Shown: positions 1 to 6,593 of the stretch, piece by piece | Numbering within the stretch: the first letter of the stretch is position 1 | Layout: each line of letters begins with the position of its first letter | Source: Lentisphaerota bacterium | GTDB lineage: Bacteria; Verrucomicrobiota; Kiritimatiellia; RFP12; JAAYLN01 | Length of the DNA: 10,636 nucleotides | Direction of reading: 5' to 3' | NCBI GenBank assembly: GCA_012514915.1 | Contig: JAAYZJ010000178.1 | Location: 1-10,636 of the forward strand | The notes under the pieces: generated by a model | Told to the model about the DNA's origin: nothing | Seen by the model: the letters and a program-made list of their open reading frames with translations, nothing else | Database searches by the model: none | Program-made: the position numbers and the translations under genes

Positions 1-1969
1 AGATCTTGGTGATCTCGGGCCATTCGCGGGCCTGGGCCGTGATCGCCGCGCCGTACTGGTCGGTGCTCATCGGGCGCAGGCCGGCGGAGACCAGCCGCAG
101 GCGGATGGTCCCCACGTGGGAGGAGCGCGAGCCGCCCATGCCGCCCCCGGGGCCGGCGTTCAGAGAACTCACCGTGAGGTTGCGCTCGCCGATCGTTTCG
201 CGGGCCAGCGTCAGGAGCCGCCGCCCAACCTCGGTCGTCTTCTCGTAGCGGGTGCCGACCGGCAGCTCGTACATGATGCGCAGCTCGCCGGTGTCCTCGC
301 TGCCCATCAGCTCGGAACCGATGCGGCCGAAGAGGAGCACCGTGCCGACGATCACCGCCACCGCCAGCATCACCACCAGCCACCGCGCGCGCAGGGTGGT
401 GGCCAGTAGCCAGCCGTAGCCGTTCTCCAGGCGGACGAACTGCCGCTCCGACCACGCCTGAAACATGGTGTTGAACCGCCCGCGGGAGACGGTGCCGGCC
501 GGCTTCAGCAGCACGGAGGCCAGCATCGGCGTCAGATAGAGCGAGCAGAAGAGCGAGGCGAGCAGGGTGATCGTGACCAGGCCGGCGAGCTGCTTCATCA
601 TGATCCCCGAGACGCCCTTCTCGAAGATCAGCGGCAGGAAGACGACGATCGTCGTCAGCGTCGAGGCCACCACGGCGAGCCCAACCTCGTCCGTGCCGAA
701 CATCGCCGCCTCGCGCCGTTTGACGCCGCGGCCCATGTGCGAAACGATGTTCTCCAGCACGACGACGGCGTTGTCGACCACCATGCCGATCGCCACCGCC
801 AGCGCCGAGAGGCTCATGATGTTGATCGTCCAGTCCATCACGTACATGAAAAGGAAGGCGATGATCAGCGAGGCGGGAATCGTGATCGCGATGATCAGCG
901 AGGTGCGGAGGCTGCGCAGGAAAAAGAGCGTGGTCAGGATCACGAACAGGCCGCCGTAGAGCACGGTCCGCCCCACCGAGCGGATCGACTTGACGATCAT
1001 CTCGCTGGTGTCGCCGATCGTGATGACCTCGTAGTCGGCGGGGAGGTTGCGCTTGAGCTCGTCCAGCCGCTTGAGCACGCGCTGGCAGACGGCGACCGTG
1101 TTCTCGCCCGACCGCTTCTGGACGATCATCATCATCGACCACTTGCCGTTCGTCTCGACCACGCTGTCCCGCTCGACGAAGCCATCCTCGATGACCGCCA
1201 CGTCGGCGAGGCGCACGAGCGTGTCGCCCACACGTTTGACGACGACGTCGCCGACCTCGCCCGGCTCGGCGAATTCGCCCGGCACGCGGATCGTGTAGTC
1301 GATCGGCCCGATCCGGATGTTGCCGGCCGGCTCGGTGCGGTTGTCGAGGTTGATCGCGTCCGCCACCGCGGCGAGCGACAGGCCGTAGGCCGAAAGCCGG
1401 TCGGGATCGAGCCGGACGTTGACCTGCCGCTCGAGCCCGCCGAACGCCTCGACCGAGCCGACGCCCGGCACGCGCTTGAGCACGTCGACGATCTCGTCGT
1501 TGATGACGTCGACCATCTTCTCGCGGTTCTCCCGGGCCGTGATGCCAAAGAAGAGGATCGGCATGTTGGCCGTGTTGAACTTGAACATGATCGGGTCGTC
1601 GGCGTCGTCGGGCAGGCGCCGCTTGGCGCGCTCCAGCAGGTCGCGGATGTCGTTGGAGGCCTCGCCGAGGTCGGTGCCCCACTTGAAGCGGCAGGCCACG
1701 CGCGAGCGCCCCTCGGAGGTGCTGCTGGTGATCTCGTCGAGATCGGTCACGCTGCCGAGCGCGCTCTCGATCACACGCGTGATCTTGGTCTCGACGTCTT
1801 CCGTGTTCGCGCCGTCCCATAGCGTGAAGACCGAGACGACCGGGTTCTCGATCTCGGGCATCATGTCGACCGCGAGGAAGGTGTAGGAGAAGAACCCCAG
1901 CACCAGGATGGCCACGAACACCATGAGTGTTGTGACCGGATTCTTGACGCCGCTTTCTGAAATCCGCAT
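1..1969 (-). CDS. RND-family efflux pump permease, HAE1 type (partial, C-terminus off window)
   Basis: Inner-membrane proton-driven pump of a tripartite efflux system. It captures drugs or other amphiphiles in the periplasm and passes them to the channel. The window holds 656 codons from the ATG at 1969; family members are about 1030-1050 residues, so the last third is off the left edge. Visible parts in order: TM1 (about 13-31), first porter subdomains (about 40-330), TM2 (335-352), TM3 (357-377), TM4 (383-405), TM5-6 (430-485), TM7 (529-548), then the second porter half, with a glycine-rich loop near 606-613. TM4 carries GMVVDNAVVVLEN, with D399-N400 where AcrB has D407-D408; the DN form is common in HAE1 pumps outside the AcrB group, and D399 is the expected proton-relay residue. 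ASTLTTIVVFLPLIF in TM5 is also family-typical. It starts 36 nt after the adaptor stop, so it is the third gene of the operon. Substrate cannot be read from the sequence. Confidence 0.95.
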   Translation of the reverse strand, partial: MRISESGVKNPVTTLMVFVAILVLGFFSYTFLAVDMMPEIENPVVSVFTLWDGANTEDVETKITRVIESALGSVTDLDEITSSTSEGRSRVACRFKWGTDLGEASNDIRDLLERAKRRLPDDADDPIMFKFNTANMPILFFGITARENREKMVDVINDEIVDVLKRVPGVGSVEAFGGLERQVNVRLDPDRLSAYGLSLAAVADAINLDNRTEPAGNIRIGPIDYTIRVPGEFAEPGEVGDVVVKRVGDTLVRLADVAVIEDGFVERDSVVETNGKWSMMMIVQKRSGENTVAVCQRVLKRLDELKRNLPADYEVITIGDTSEMIVKSIRSVGRTVLYGGLFVILTTLFFLRSLRTSLIIAITIPASLIIAFLFMYVMDWTINIMSLSALAVAIGMVVDNAVVVLENIVSHMGRGVKRREAAMFGTDEVGLAVVASTLTTIVVFLPLIFEKGVSGIMMKQLAGLVTITLLASLFCSLYLTPMLASVLLKPAGTVSRGRFNTMFQAWSERQFVRLENGYGWLLATTLRARWLVVMLAVAVIVGTVLLFGRIGSELMGSEDTGELRIMYELPVGTRYEKTTEVGRRLLTLARETIGERNLTVSSLNAGPGGGMGGSRSSHVGTIRLRLVSAGLRPMSTDQYGAAITAQAREWPEITKI

Positions 1970-1978
1970 GAGCGTGGG

Positions 1979-1984
1979 TCCTCT
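1979..1984 (-). promoter_or_regulatory. Shine-Dalgarno of the RND pump gene
   Basis: On the minus strand AGAGGA lies 9 nt before the ATG at 1969. It supports this start, which gives the usual short cytoplasmic N-terminus (MRISESGVKNPV) before TM1. Confidence 0.7.
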
Positions 1985-2005
1985 GTCGATCGTCCCTGGA
2001 AACGC

Positions 2006-3145
2006 CTAGTGTTGCGTGTCGAGCCGCACGCGGACGCCGTCGGCCAGCCGCTGCTGTCCGACAATGATGATCTCGTCGTCGTCCGCCAGCCCCTCGACGA
2101 TCTCGACGACATCGTCGGCCCGGATACCGAGCCGCACGTCGGTGGCGCGCGCGATACCGTCCTGCACACGGTAGACCAGGTGGCGGTCGACGTTGCGGAT
2201 GACGGCGTCGAACGGCACGACCAGGACGTTCTTTCGCTCGTTCAGCGCCAGCGTCCCCGTGGCGAACATGCCGGGCAGGTAGCGGCCGTCGGGATTGTCG
2301 ACCAGCGTCTCGATGCGGACCGTCCGCGTCTCGCTCTCAGCGACGGGGTAGATGCGGGAGAGGGTGGCCTTGACCGGCTGGCCGGGATAGGCGTCGATCT
2401 CGATGTCGATCCCCGTCTCGTTCAGCGACAGTTGCGCATAGAGCGTGGTCGGCACGCTGACCTGGAACCGGAGCGTGTCGACCTGCGTGATCGTCACCAC
2501 CTGCGCGCCGACCGGCAGCAAGGCGCCCGGTTCGACATGGCGCGCGGAGACGACGCCGTCCATGGGGGCCACCAGGCGGGTCTCATCGAGGTTGATCTGG
2601 GCGATCTCGACCTGCGCCTGCGCCTGCTCGACGGCCGCGGCGGCGCGCTCGCGGTCAGCCAGCGCGCGGTCGCGCTCCTGCTCCGTCGCGCTGCCCTCCT
2701 TGAACAGCATCTCGGCCCGATCCCATTCGCGTCGCTTGTCGGCCAGGGTGGCCTCGGCCGACTTCAGGGCCGCTTCGGCGGCATGCATCTGGGCGACGTA
2801 GTCGCGCGATTCGAGCGTGGCGATCCGCTCGCCCCGCTTCACAGGCGTCCCCTCTTCCACGCGGGTGCCGTCCTCGAGTTCGAGCGTCAGCAGGCGCCCC
2901 GTCACCTTGGCACTGACTTCGACCACGGCGGGCGAGAAAAGCCCACCCGTCTTCTTGATCGTCTGGGCCAGCGTGCGGCGCTCCGGGCGCCCGGTCCGGA
3001 CGACGTAGACGCGTTCGGCGGCCGGCACCGGCGGCGTCTGCGCGCCGACGGGTATGGCGGTGGCCAGCGCCATCAGGACCAGGAACAACTGACCCCACGT
3101 GTAGCGTGGGCGGACGAGACGATCTTCGTGCATTCGGGTTTTCAT
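2006..3145 (-). CDS. Periplasmic adaptor subunit of RND efflux system (HlyD/AcrA-like membrane fusion protein)
   Basis: A 379-residue periplasmic adaptor that bridges the RND pump and the outer-membrane channel. The N-terminus is a Sec-type signal peptide: basic region, hydrophobic stretch 18-34 and a likely cut after PVGA (A35). There is no lipobox Cys, so it is probably a soluble or peripherally attached adaptor rather than a lipoprotein. Domain order: split lipoyl/biotinyl-like domain (about 75-113 and 188-222, with SAKVTGRLLTLELEDGTRV and LVAPMDGVVSARHVEPGALL), an alpha-helical hairpin rich in Ala, Glu and Arg (114-187) that should contact the channel, a beta-barrel (225-300, including the family-typical GRYLPGMFATGTL) and a membrane-proximal domain (305-375). 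The hairpin is of AcrA-like length. The gene starts 37 nt after the channel gene stop and ends 36 nt before the pump start, all on one strand, indicating a single transcript. A second Met at residue 5 could also serve as start, but the Shine-Dalgarno sequence favours the first. Confidence 0.95.
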   Translation of the reverse strand: MKTRMHEDRLVRPRYTWGQLFLVLMALATAIPVGAQTPPVPAAERVYVVRTGRPERRTLAQTIKKTGGLFSPAVVEVSAKVTGRLLTLELEDGTRVEEGTPVKRGERIATLESRDYVAQMHAAEAALKSAEATLADKRREWDRAEMLFKEGSATEQERDRALADRERAAAAVEQAQAQVEIAQINLDETRLVAPMDGVVSARHVEPGALLPVGAQVVTITQVDTLRFQVSVPTTLYAQLSLNETGIDIEIDAYPGQPVKATLSRIYPVAESETRTVRIETLVDNPDGRYLPGMFATGTLALNERKNVLVVPFDAVIRNVDRHLVYRVQDGIARATDVRLGIRADDVVEIVEGLADDDEIIIVGQQRLADGVRVRLDTQH

Positions 3146-3151
3146 CGGGGT

Positions 3152-3156
3152 TCCTT
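3152..3156 (-). promoter_or_regulatory. Shine-Dalgarno of the adaptor gene
   Basis: AGGAA on the minus strand, 6 nt before the ATG at 3145. It supports the first Met over the in-frame Met four codons later. Confidence 0.7.
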
Positions 3157-3182
3157 GGCGGGGCTCGAAATCGGGGGTGCCT

Positions 3183-5309
3183 TCAGGGGGCCAGCGGATC
3201 GGCGTCCATCTGGAAGGCGGGCGTCACGACGACATCGCTGGCCGGCCCCAGGATCCCCAGGGCCCGGCGGAGCTGCAGGCGCGCGGTGCTGTGCGCATGC
3301 ACCGCGTTGTAATAGCGGCCCATGGCCTCGGTCAGCGCGCTCTGCGCGTCGAGCACCTCGATCTGCGTGTTGCGGCCGAGGCGGAAGCCCGACTCCAGGA
3401 TGCGCAGCGCCTCGCGGGCCAGCTCGATGTTCTTCCGCTGCGACTGGTAGAGTTCGTCGGCATAGCGCAGGTCAAGCAGCGCCTTGACGACCTCGACCCT
3501 CACCGTCTCCTCGGCATCCTTCAGGTTGGCCACGGCCTGCTGCTGACGCGCCACGGCCTGGGCCAGCTTGCCGCGGCGGGTGAAGCCGTCGAAGAGGTCG
3601 AAGCTGACGGTCACGCCGGCCGTCCAGCGGTCGTTCCACCCCCCGCGGGTGGGCTCGTTGGGATCGGGATCGGCCAGCACGCCGCTGACGAAAAGATCGG
3701 CCTCAGGACCGTACCGGCCGCGCGCGGCATCGGCCTCCGCTTCGGCCATCCGCACCTCCGCCTCGCGCACCAGCAGGTCGGCGCGCGATTCGAGCGCCAG
3801 TCGCGCCATGTCGCCGTCGTGATAGGTCTCGGCGCGGTAGTCCAGGGTGTCGCTTAGCGTGACCTCGCTCTGCTGGTCGACGCCCAGCGCGTGCAGCAGG
3901 GCGATCCGCGCCGTCCGCAGGCGGTTGCGCGCGTTGAGGAGGTCGGCCCGCGCGGTGGAGAGCTCGACCTCGGCACGGAGGACTTCGTAGTCGGAGACCG
4001 TCCCGGCCGACCGCTTGTGTCGCGAGGTCTGCAGCATCCGTTCGGCGACCGCGGCCGACTCCTCGTAGACGGTGACGAGGTGGCCCATCAGCAGCACGTC
4101 GAGGTAGTGGCCGGCCACGGTGGCGATGGTGGCCTGGACCTGCTGGCGGATGACGGCATCGGTGCTGGCGGCGTAGAGCCGCGCATAGCGCAGACCGGCC
4201 TCGACGACGCCCGAGCGCCAGAGGGGCTGCGTGATCCGCAGGCCCGCCGAGTAGGTCTCGGGCTCATCGCCGCGCTCCTCCAGCACGCGCGACACGTTGC
4301 CGTCGAGGCCGACCTGGGGCAGCGCGCCACCGCGGGCCTCCTCGACGAGGCCGGCCGCCTCCCGGCGGCGCAGGAAGGTGGCGCGCAGGGTCAGGTTGTT
4401 GGCCAGCGAGAGGTTGCAGGCGTCATGCAGCGAGAGCGAGCCGGTGATCACGGGCAGCCCCGAGGCCGGCTGGGTGGCGTCGACCGCGACGGCCTGCGCC
4501 ACGGCACGGCGTGCGTCGCGCAGTTCGGCAGCGACGGGTTCCGGCGAGGTCGACAGACACCCCGTCAGCAGGCCGGCCACCGCGGCCAGCGCGAGGACCG
4601 GCGCGGCCTGCCTGGCGCGGGATGGTCGCCGACTGCCGGCGGACGCTTGGCGGGCGGCCGGCGGCGTGCCGCCAGGATGGGCCCAGAGCAACGGCAGCAG
4701 ACAGGTTGCCAGGCGGTCCATCCCCTGTTCGTGGGTGAGTGGCAGCCCTTCGCGCGCCCAGGCGTGGTGAAAGAAGCGCAGAGCCCCCTCGACCAGCCCC
4801 GCCAGCTCGGCCGGCGCAGGTTCGGCATGTAGCACCCCCTGCCGGATCCCCTCCGCGAACACGGCGTGCACGCGCGCGATGTGGGCGGTGAATTTTTCGC
4901 GGCAATCGGTGGGCAGCGCGCCGCCGGCGGCGGCACGCTGCCGGTTCCTGACGGGATGGTAGACATGCATGAAAGCCTCGTGACGGCGGATTTCATCGAG
5001 CCGCAGGGCGACATAGCGGATCACCGCCTCGCGCGGCCGGGCGATCAGCGGCTCGACCTCGCGGCCAAACCGCTCGATCATGTCGTCGAGGATGAGTTCG
5101 GCCACGGCCAGGAAGAGCTCCTCCTTGCCGGCGAAGAAATTGTAGATGGTTCCCGTGGCGTAGCCGGCTTCGCGCGCGATCTCCTCGACCATCGCATCGT
5201 CGTAGCCTTTGACGGCGAACACCCGCTCGGCGGCCGCGATCAATTCCCGGCGGTGCGCCTCGCGCTCGCGCTCGCGGCGAATCTGGGCTTGTGAGGTGAC
5301 GGCATTCAT
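3183..5309 (-). CDS. TetR/AcrR regulator fused to a TolC/NodT-type outer-membrane efflux lipoprotein
   Basis: A 708-residue ORF with two normally separate proteins in one frame. Residues 1 to about 213 form a complete TetR/AcrR repressor: basic N-terminal arm, helix-turn-helix region 22-68 (AREAGYATGTIYNFFAGKEEL is the family signature, DNA contacts around 50-62), then a helical ligand/dimer domain. Residues 214-236 are a Pro/Arg-rich linker. Residues 237-251 form a hydrophobic stretch ending in lipobox LTGC (Cys251). Residues 251-708 are an outer-membrane factor with two OEP repeats (about 290-480 and 505-690; SLSLHDACNLSLANN starts the first, DLFDGFTRRG and EVLDAQSALTEAMGRYYNA lie in the second). 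In most genomes tetR and tolC are adjacent separate genes ahead of the adaptor and pump genes; here the order is the same but the stop and start are missing. No ATG lies between residue 197 and Cys251 in any minus frame, and no stop codon in any minus frame. In-frame alternatives for a separate channel start are ATG197, TTG207 and GTG244, all poor. Domain calls are strong; whether one polypeptide works as both is inferred. Confidence 0.9.
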   Translation of the reverse strand: MNAVTSQAQIRREREREAHRRELIAAAERVFAVKGYDDAMVEEIAREAGYATGTIYNFFAGKEELFLAVAELILDDMIERFGREVEPLIARPREAVIRYVALRLDEIRRHEAFMHVYHPVRNRQRAAAGGALPTDCREKFTAHIARVHAVFAEGIRQGVLHAEPAPAELAGLVEGALRFFHHAWAREGLPLTHEQGMDRLATCLLPLLWAHPGGTPPAARQASAGSRRPSRARQAAPVLALAAVAGLLTGCLSTSPEPVAAELRDARRAVAQAVAVDATQPASGLPVITGSLSLHDACNLSLANNLTLRATFLRRREAAGLVEEARGGALPQVGLDGNVSRVLEERGDEPETYSAGLRITQPLWRSGVVEAGLRYARLYAASTDAVIRQQVQATIATVAGHYLDVLLMGHLVTVYEESAAVAERMLQTSRHKRSAGTVSDYEVLRAEVELSTARADLLNARNRLRTARIALLHALGVDQQSEVTLSDTLDYRAETYHDGDMARLALESRADLLVREAEVRMAEAEADAARGRYGPEADLFVSGVLADPDPNEPTRGGWNDRWTAGVTVSFDLFDGFTRRGKLAQAVARQQQAVANLKDAEETVRVEVVKALLDLRYADELYQSQRKNIELAREALRILESGFRLGRNTQIEVLDAQSALTEAMGRYYNAVHAHSTARLQLRRALGILGPASDVVVTPAFQMDADPLAP
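4557..4631 (-). other. Internal lipoprotein signal sequence within the TetR-TolC fusion
   Basis: Encodes residues 227-251: a basic n-region (RRPSRARQ), a hydrophobic core of Ala, Leu and Val (237-248) and the lipobox L-T-G-C with Cys251. This is a well-formed type II signal sequence, as expected at the start of a NodT-type channel, but it sits about 226 residues into the protein. The basic residues just before it would keep the TetR part in the cytoplasm under the positive-inside rule. If signal peptidase II acts here, the channel would be released and lipidated at Cys251, leaving the TetR part with a C-terminal membrane helix. Confidence 0.7.
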
Positions 5310-5348
5310 GTGAATGGGGATTCATCTTAATGAACGACGGTTCACATG
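5307..5348. promoter_or_regulatory. Predicted TetR operator array (nested palindromes, 10-bp half-site spacing)
   Basis: Half-sites alternate in orientation at exact 10-bp steps: TGAA 5311-5314, TTCA 5321-5324, TGAA 5331-5334, TTCA 5341-5344. They form two 14-bp palindromes 20 bp apart (TGAAT-GGGG-ATTCA and TGAAC-GACG-GTTCA) plus a central one (TTCAT-CTTA-ATGAA, 5321-5334). An outer 8-bp inverted repeat, CATGTGAA at 5307-5314 and TTCACATG at 5341-5348, shares the same centre (5327.5). The array covers the predicted operon promoter and touches the start codon of the TetR fusion, the classic place for an autorepressor. The repeats are seen directly; binding by the fusion's TetR domain is inferred. 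Confidence 0.75.
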
Positions 5349-5352
5349 TCAA
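5324..5352 (-). promoter_or_regulatory. Sigma70-type promoter of the efflux operon
   Basis: On the minus strand there is a perfect -35 TTGACA (5352-5347), a 17-nt spacer and -10 TAAGAT (5329-5324, 4 of 6 consensus). Transcription would start near 5317, only about 8 nt before the ATG at 5309. The elements lie inside the palindrome array, so a bound TetR dimer would block RNA polymerase. A second TTGACA at 5380-5375 has no good -10 at the right distance. Confidence 0.65.
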
Positions 5353-5388
5353 CAGGGGGCCGGAAAAATCAGCCTGTCAAGTATTCTG

Positions 5389-5422
5389 GTGACAATCCCG
5401 GCGGCAAGCGATAAGCTATACA
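5389..5422 (+). promoter_or_regulatory. Possible promoter for the ilvE-side genes
   Basis: GTGACA (5389-5394) is one mismatch from the -35 consensus. TAAGCT (5412-5417) follows after 17 nt but is a weak -10. TATACA at 5417-5422 is a better -10 without a well-spaced -35. This AT-richer stretch is the only plausible promoter region ahead of ilvE, but exact elements are uncertain. Confidence 0.3.
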
Positions 5423-5460
5423 AGCCTTTTATTCGACGCTTTGTCGCCGGCGCGATGGCC

Positions 5461-5497
5461 GGGCGGCGGCGCACACGGACGACCGGCGGCGCCGCCC
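5461..5497 (+). other. GC-rich leader hairpin upstream of ilvE
   Basis: GGGCGGCG (5461-5468) can pair with CGCCGCCC (5490-5497), and GGCGGCGCCGCC (5485-5496) is itself a perfect palindrome. A T-rich run (TGGTTTTCTCTC) follows. This could be a leader attenuator or just a consequence of base composition. No short leader peptide rich in Ile, Leu or Val was seen. The rest of the 5423-5527 leader shows nothing recognisable. Confidence 0.25.
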
Positions 5498-5527
5498 AGA
5501 TGGTTTTCTCTCACGGTGCCGCTTTTC

Positions 5528-5532
5528 AAGGA
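5528..5532 (+). promoter_or_regulatory. Shine-Dalgarno of ilvE
   Basis: AAGGA, 8 nt before the ATG at 5541. It fixes the start at MQSIDWTSLGF, a typical N-terminus for this aminotransferase family. Confidence 0.75.
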
Positions 5533-5540
5533 CAGACAGC

Positions 5541-6560
5541 ATGCAATCGATCGACTGGACTAGTTTGGGCTTCAAGTACCTGGATACGAACAGCCACATC
5601 CGCTATACCTGGCGCAAGGGCGCCTGGGACGCGGGCGAGCTCGTCCGCGAGCCCTACTTGAAGCTGCACATCGCCGCATCCTGTCTCCATTACGGCCAGG
5701 CCGCGTTTGAGGGGCTCAAGGTGTTCGGCTGCCGCGACGGCCGGGTGCGTGCCTTCCGGCCCGCCGAGAACGCCGAGCGGATGTACCGCACGGCGCGGCG
5801 CGTCTGCATGGCGCCCGTCCCCGTCGAACTGTTCCTGGAGGCGCTGCGCCGCGTCGTCCAGGCCAACCGCGCGTTCATCCCGCCCTACGGCACCGGCGGC
5901 TCGCTCTACGTCCGCCCGCTGCTGATCGGCAGCGGACCGCAGATCGGCGTCGCCCCGGCCGACGAGTATACCTTCATCATTCTCGTCATGCCTGTCGGCC
6001 CCTACTACAAGGGCGGCCTCAAGCCGGTTCGGGCCGCGATCCTCGACGACTACGACCGGGCGGCGCCGCTCGGCGTCGGCCACGTCAAGGTCGCCGGCAA
6101 CTACGCCGCCAGCCTCTTCGCGCATGAGCAGGCCAAGCACGACGGCTACCCCGTCGAACTCTACCTCGACGCCCGCACCCATACCTACGTCGAGGAGTTC
6201 GCCACGTCGAACTTTTTCGCCATCACGCGCGACGGCAAGTACGTCACCCCCGATTCGCCCTCGATCCTCCCCAGCGTGACGAACGACACGCTCAAGCAGG
6301 TCGCGGCCGACCTGGGGATGCCCGTCGAGACGCGCCCCGTCGCCTTCGGCGAACTCGGGACCTTCGCCGAAATCGGCGCCTGCGGCACAGCCGTCGTCGT
6401 GACCCCCGTGAACGAGATCGTCCGCGGCGACACCGTCATCCGCGTCGGCGACGGCAGCGACACGTGCGGCCCCGTGCTGCAGAAGCTGTACAACACGGTC
6501 CAGGGCATCCAATATGGCGATCTCCCCGACACGCACGGCTGGTGCGTGGATGTGGGCTGA
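5541..6560 (+). CDS. ilvE: Branched-chain amino acid aminotransferase (PLP fold type IV)
   Basis: A 339-residue cytoplasmic enzyme that exchanges the amino group between glutamate and the 2-oxo acids of leucine, isoleucine and valine, the last step of their synthesis and the first of their breakdown. Length and motifs match the BCAT subfamily that includes the mammalian enzymes, rather than the shorter E. coli IlvE type. Seen: LHYGQAAFEGLKVF (49-62) and the RP residues at 73-74 that help form the active site, PLP-binding Lys183 in GHVKVAGNYAAS, the cofactor-ring Glu219 in VEEFATSNFF (217-226), the phosphate-binding CGTAVVVTPV (281-290), and the C-terminal VQGIQYGDLPDTHGW. No truncation or missing catalytic residue is evident. 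It is the first gene of the rightward set, diverging from the efflux operon across 231 bp; the AsmA-like gene follows after 33 nt. Another class IV aminotransferase activity is possible but less likely. Confidence 0.95.
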   Translation: MQSIDWTSLGFKYLDTNSHIRYTWRKGAWDAGELVREPYLKLHIAASCLHYGQAAFEGLKVFGCRDGRVRAFRPAENAERMYRTARRVCMAPVPVELFLEALRRVVQANRAFIPPYGTGGSLYVRPLLIGSGPQIGVAPADEYTFIILVMPVGPYYKGGLKPVRAAILDDYDRAAPLGVGHVKVAGNYAASLFAHEQAKHDGYPVELYLDARTHTYVEEFATSNFFAITRDGKYVTPDSPSILPSVTNDTLKQVAADLGMPVETRPVAFGELGTFAEIGACGTAVVVTPVNEIVRGDTVIRVGDGSDTCGPVLQKLYNTVQGIQYGDLPDTHGWCVDVG

Positions 6561-6580
6561 GACCGCCGCGCAACCCCAAC

Positions 6581-6585
6581 AGGAG
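6581..6585 (+). promoter_or_regulatory. Shine-Dalgarno of the AsmA-like gene
   Basis: AGGAG, 8 nt before the ATG at 6594. The nearer ATG at 6586 reads into a stop after three codons, so 6594 is the start. Confidence 0.7.
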
Positions 6586-6593
6586 ATGAACAG

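Noticed and set aside
737..1822. Plus-strand open frame of 361 codons inside the RND pump region
   Set aside because: It is the reverse complement of pump sequence with conserved transmembrane and porter motifs. It is full of His, Asp and Arg with no domain signature.
2009..3487. Plus-strand open frame of 492 codons opposite the adaptor gene and the end of the fusion gene
   Set aside because: The opposite strand encodes clear lipoyl, hairpin and barrel segments of an adaptor. This frame has low-complexity Asp/Arg/Gly/His composition and spans a gene boundary.
4560..4721. Hidden boundary (stop plus start, or frameshift) between the TetR and TolC parts
   Set aside because: I looked for stop codons and ATG codons in all three minus frames. 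None occur between codon 197 and the lipobox except the ATG of codon 197 itself, which has no well-placed Shine-Dalgarno motif, so a simple split is not supported.
5375..5380. Second TTGACA on the minus strand as an alternative efflux promoter
   Set aside because: At 17 nt spacing the -10 would be CCCTGT, which is poor. The copy at 5352-5347 pairs with TAAGAT and sits in the operator array.
5314..5661. Plus-strand 115-codon frame beginning in the intergenic region, considered as a leader peptide for ilvE
   Set aside because: It overlaps ilvE out of frame, has no Shine-Dalgarno motif, and lacks a cluster of Ile, Leu or Val codons. Its start lies within the operator array.
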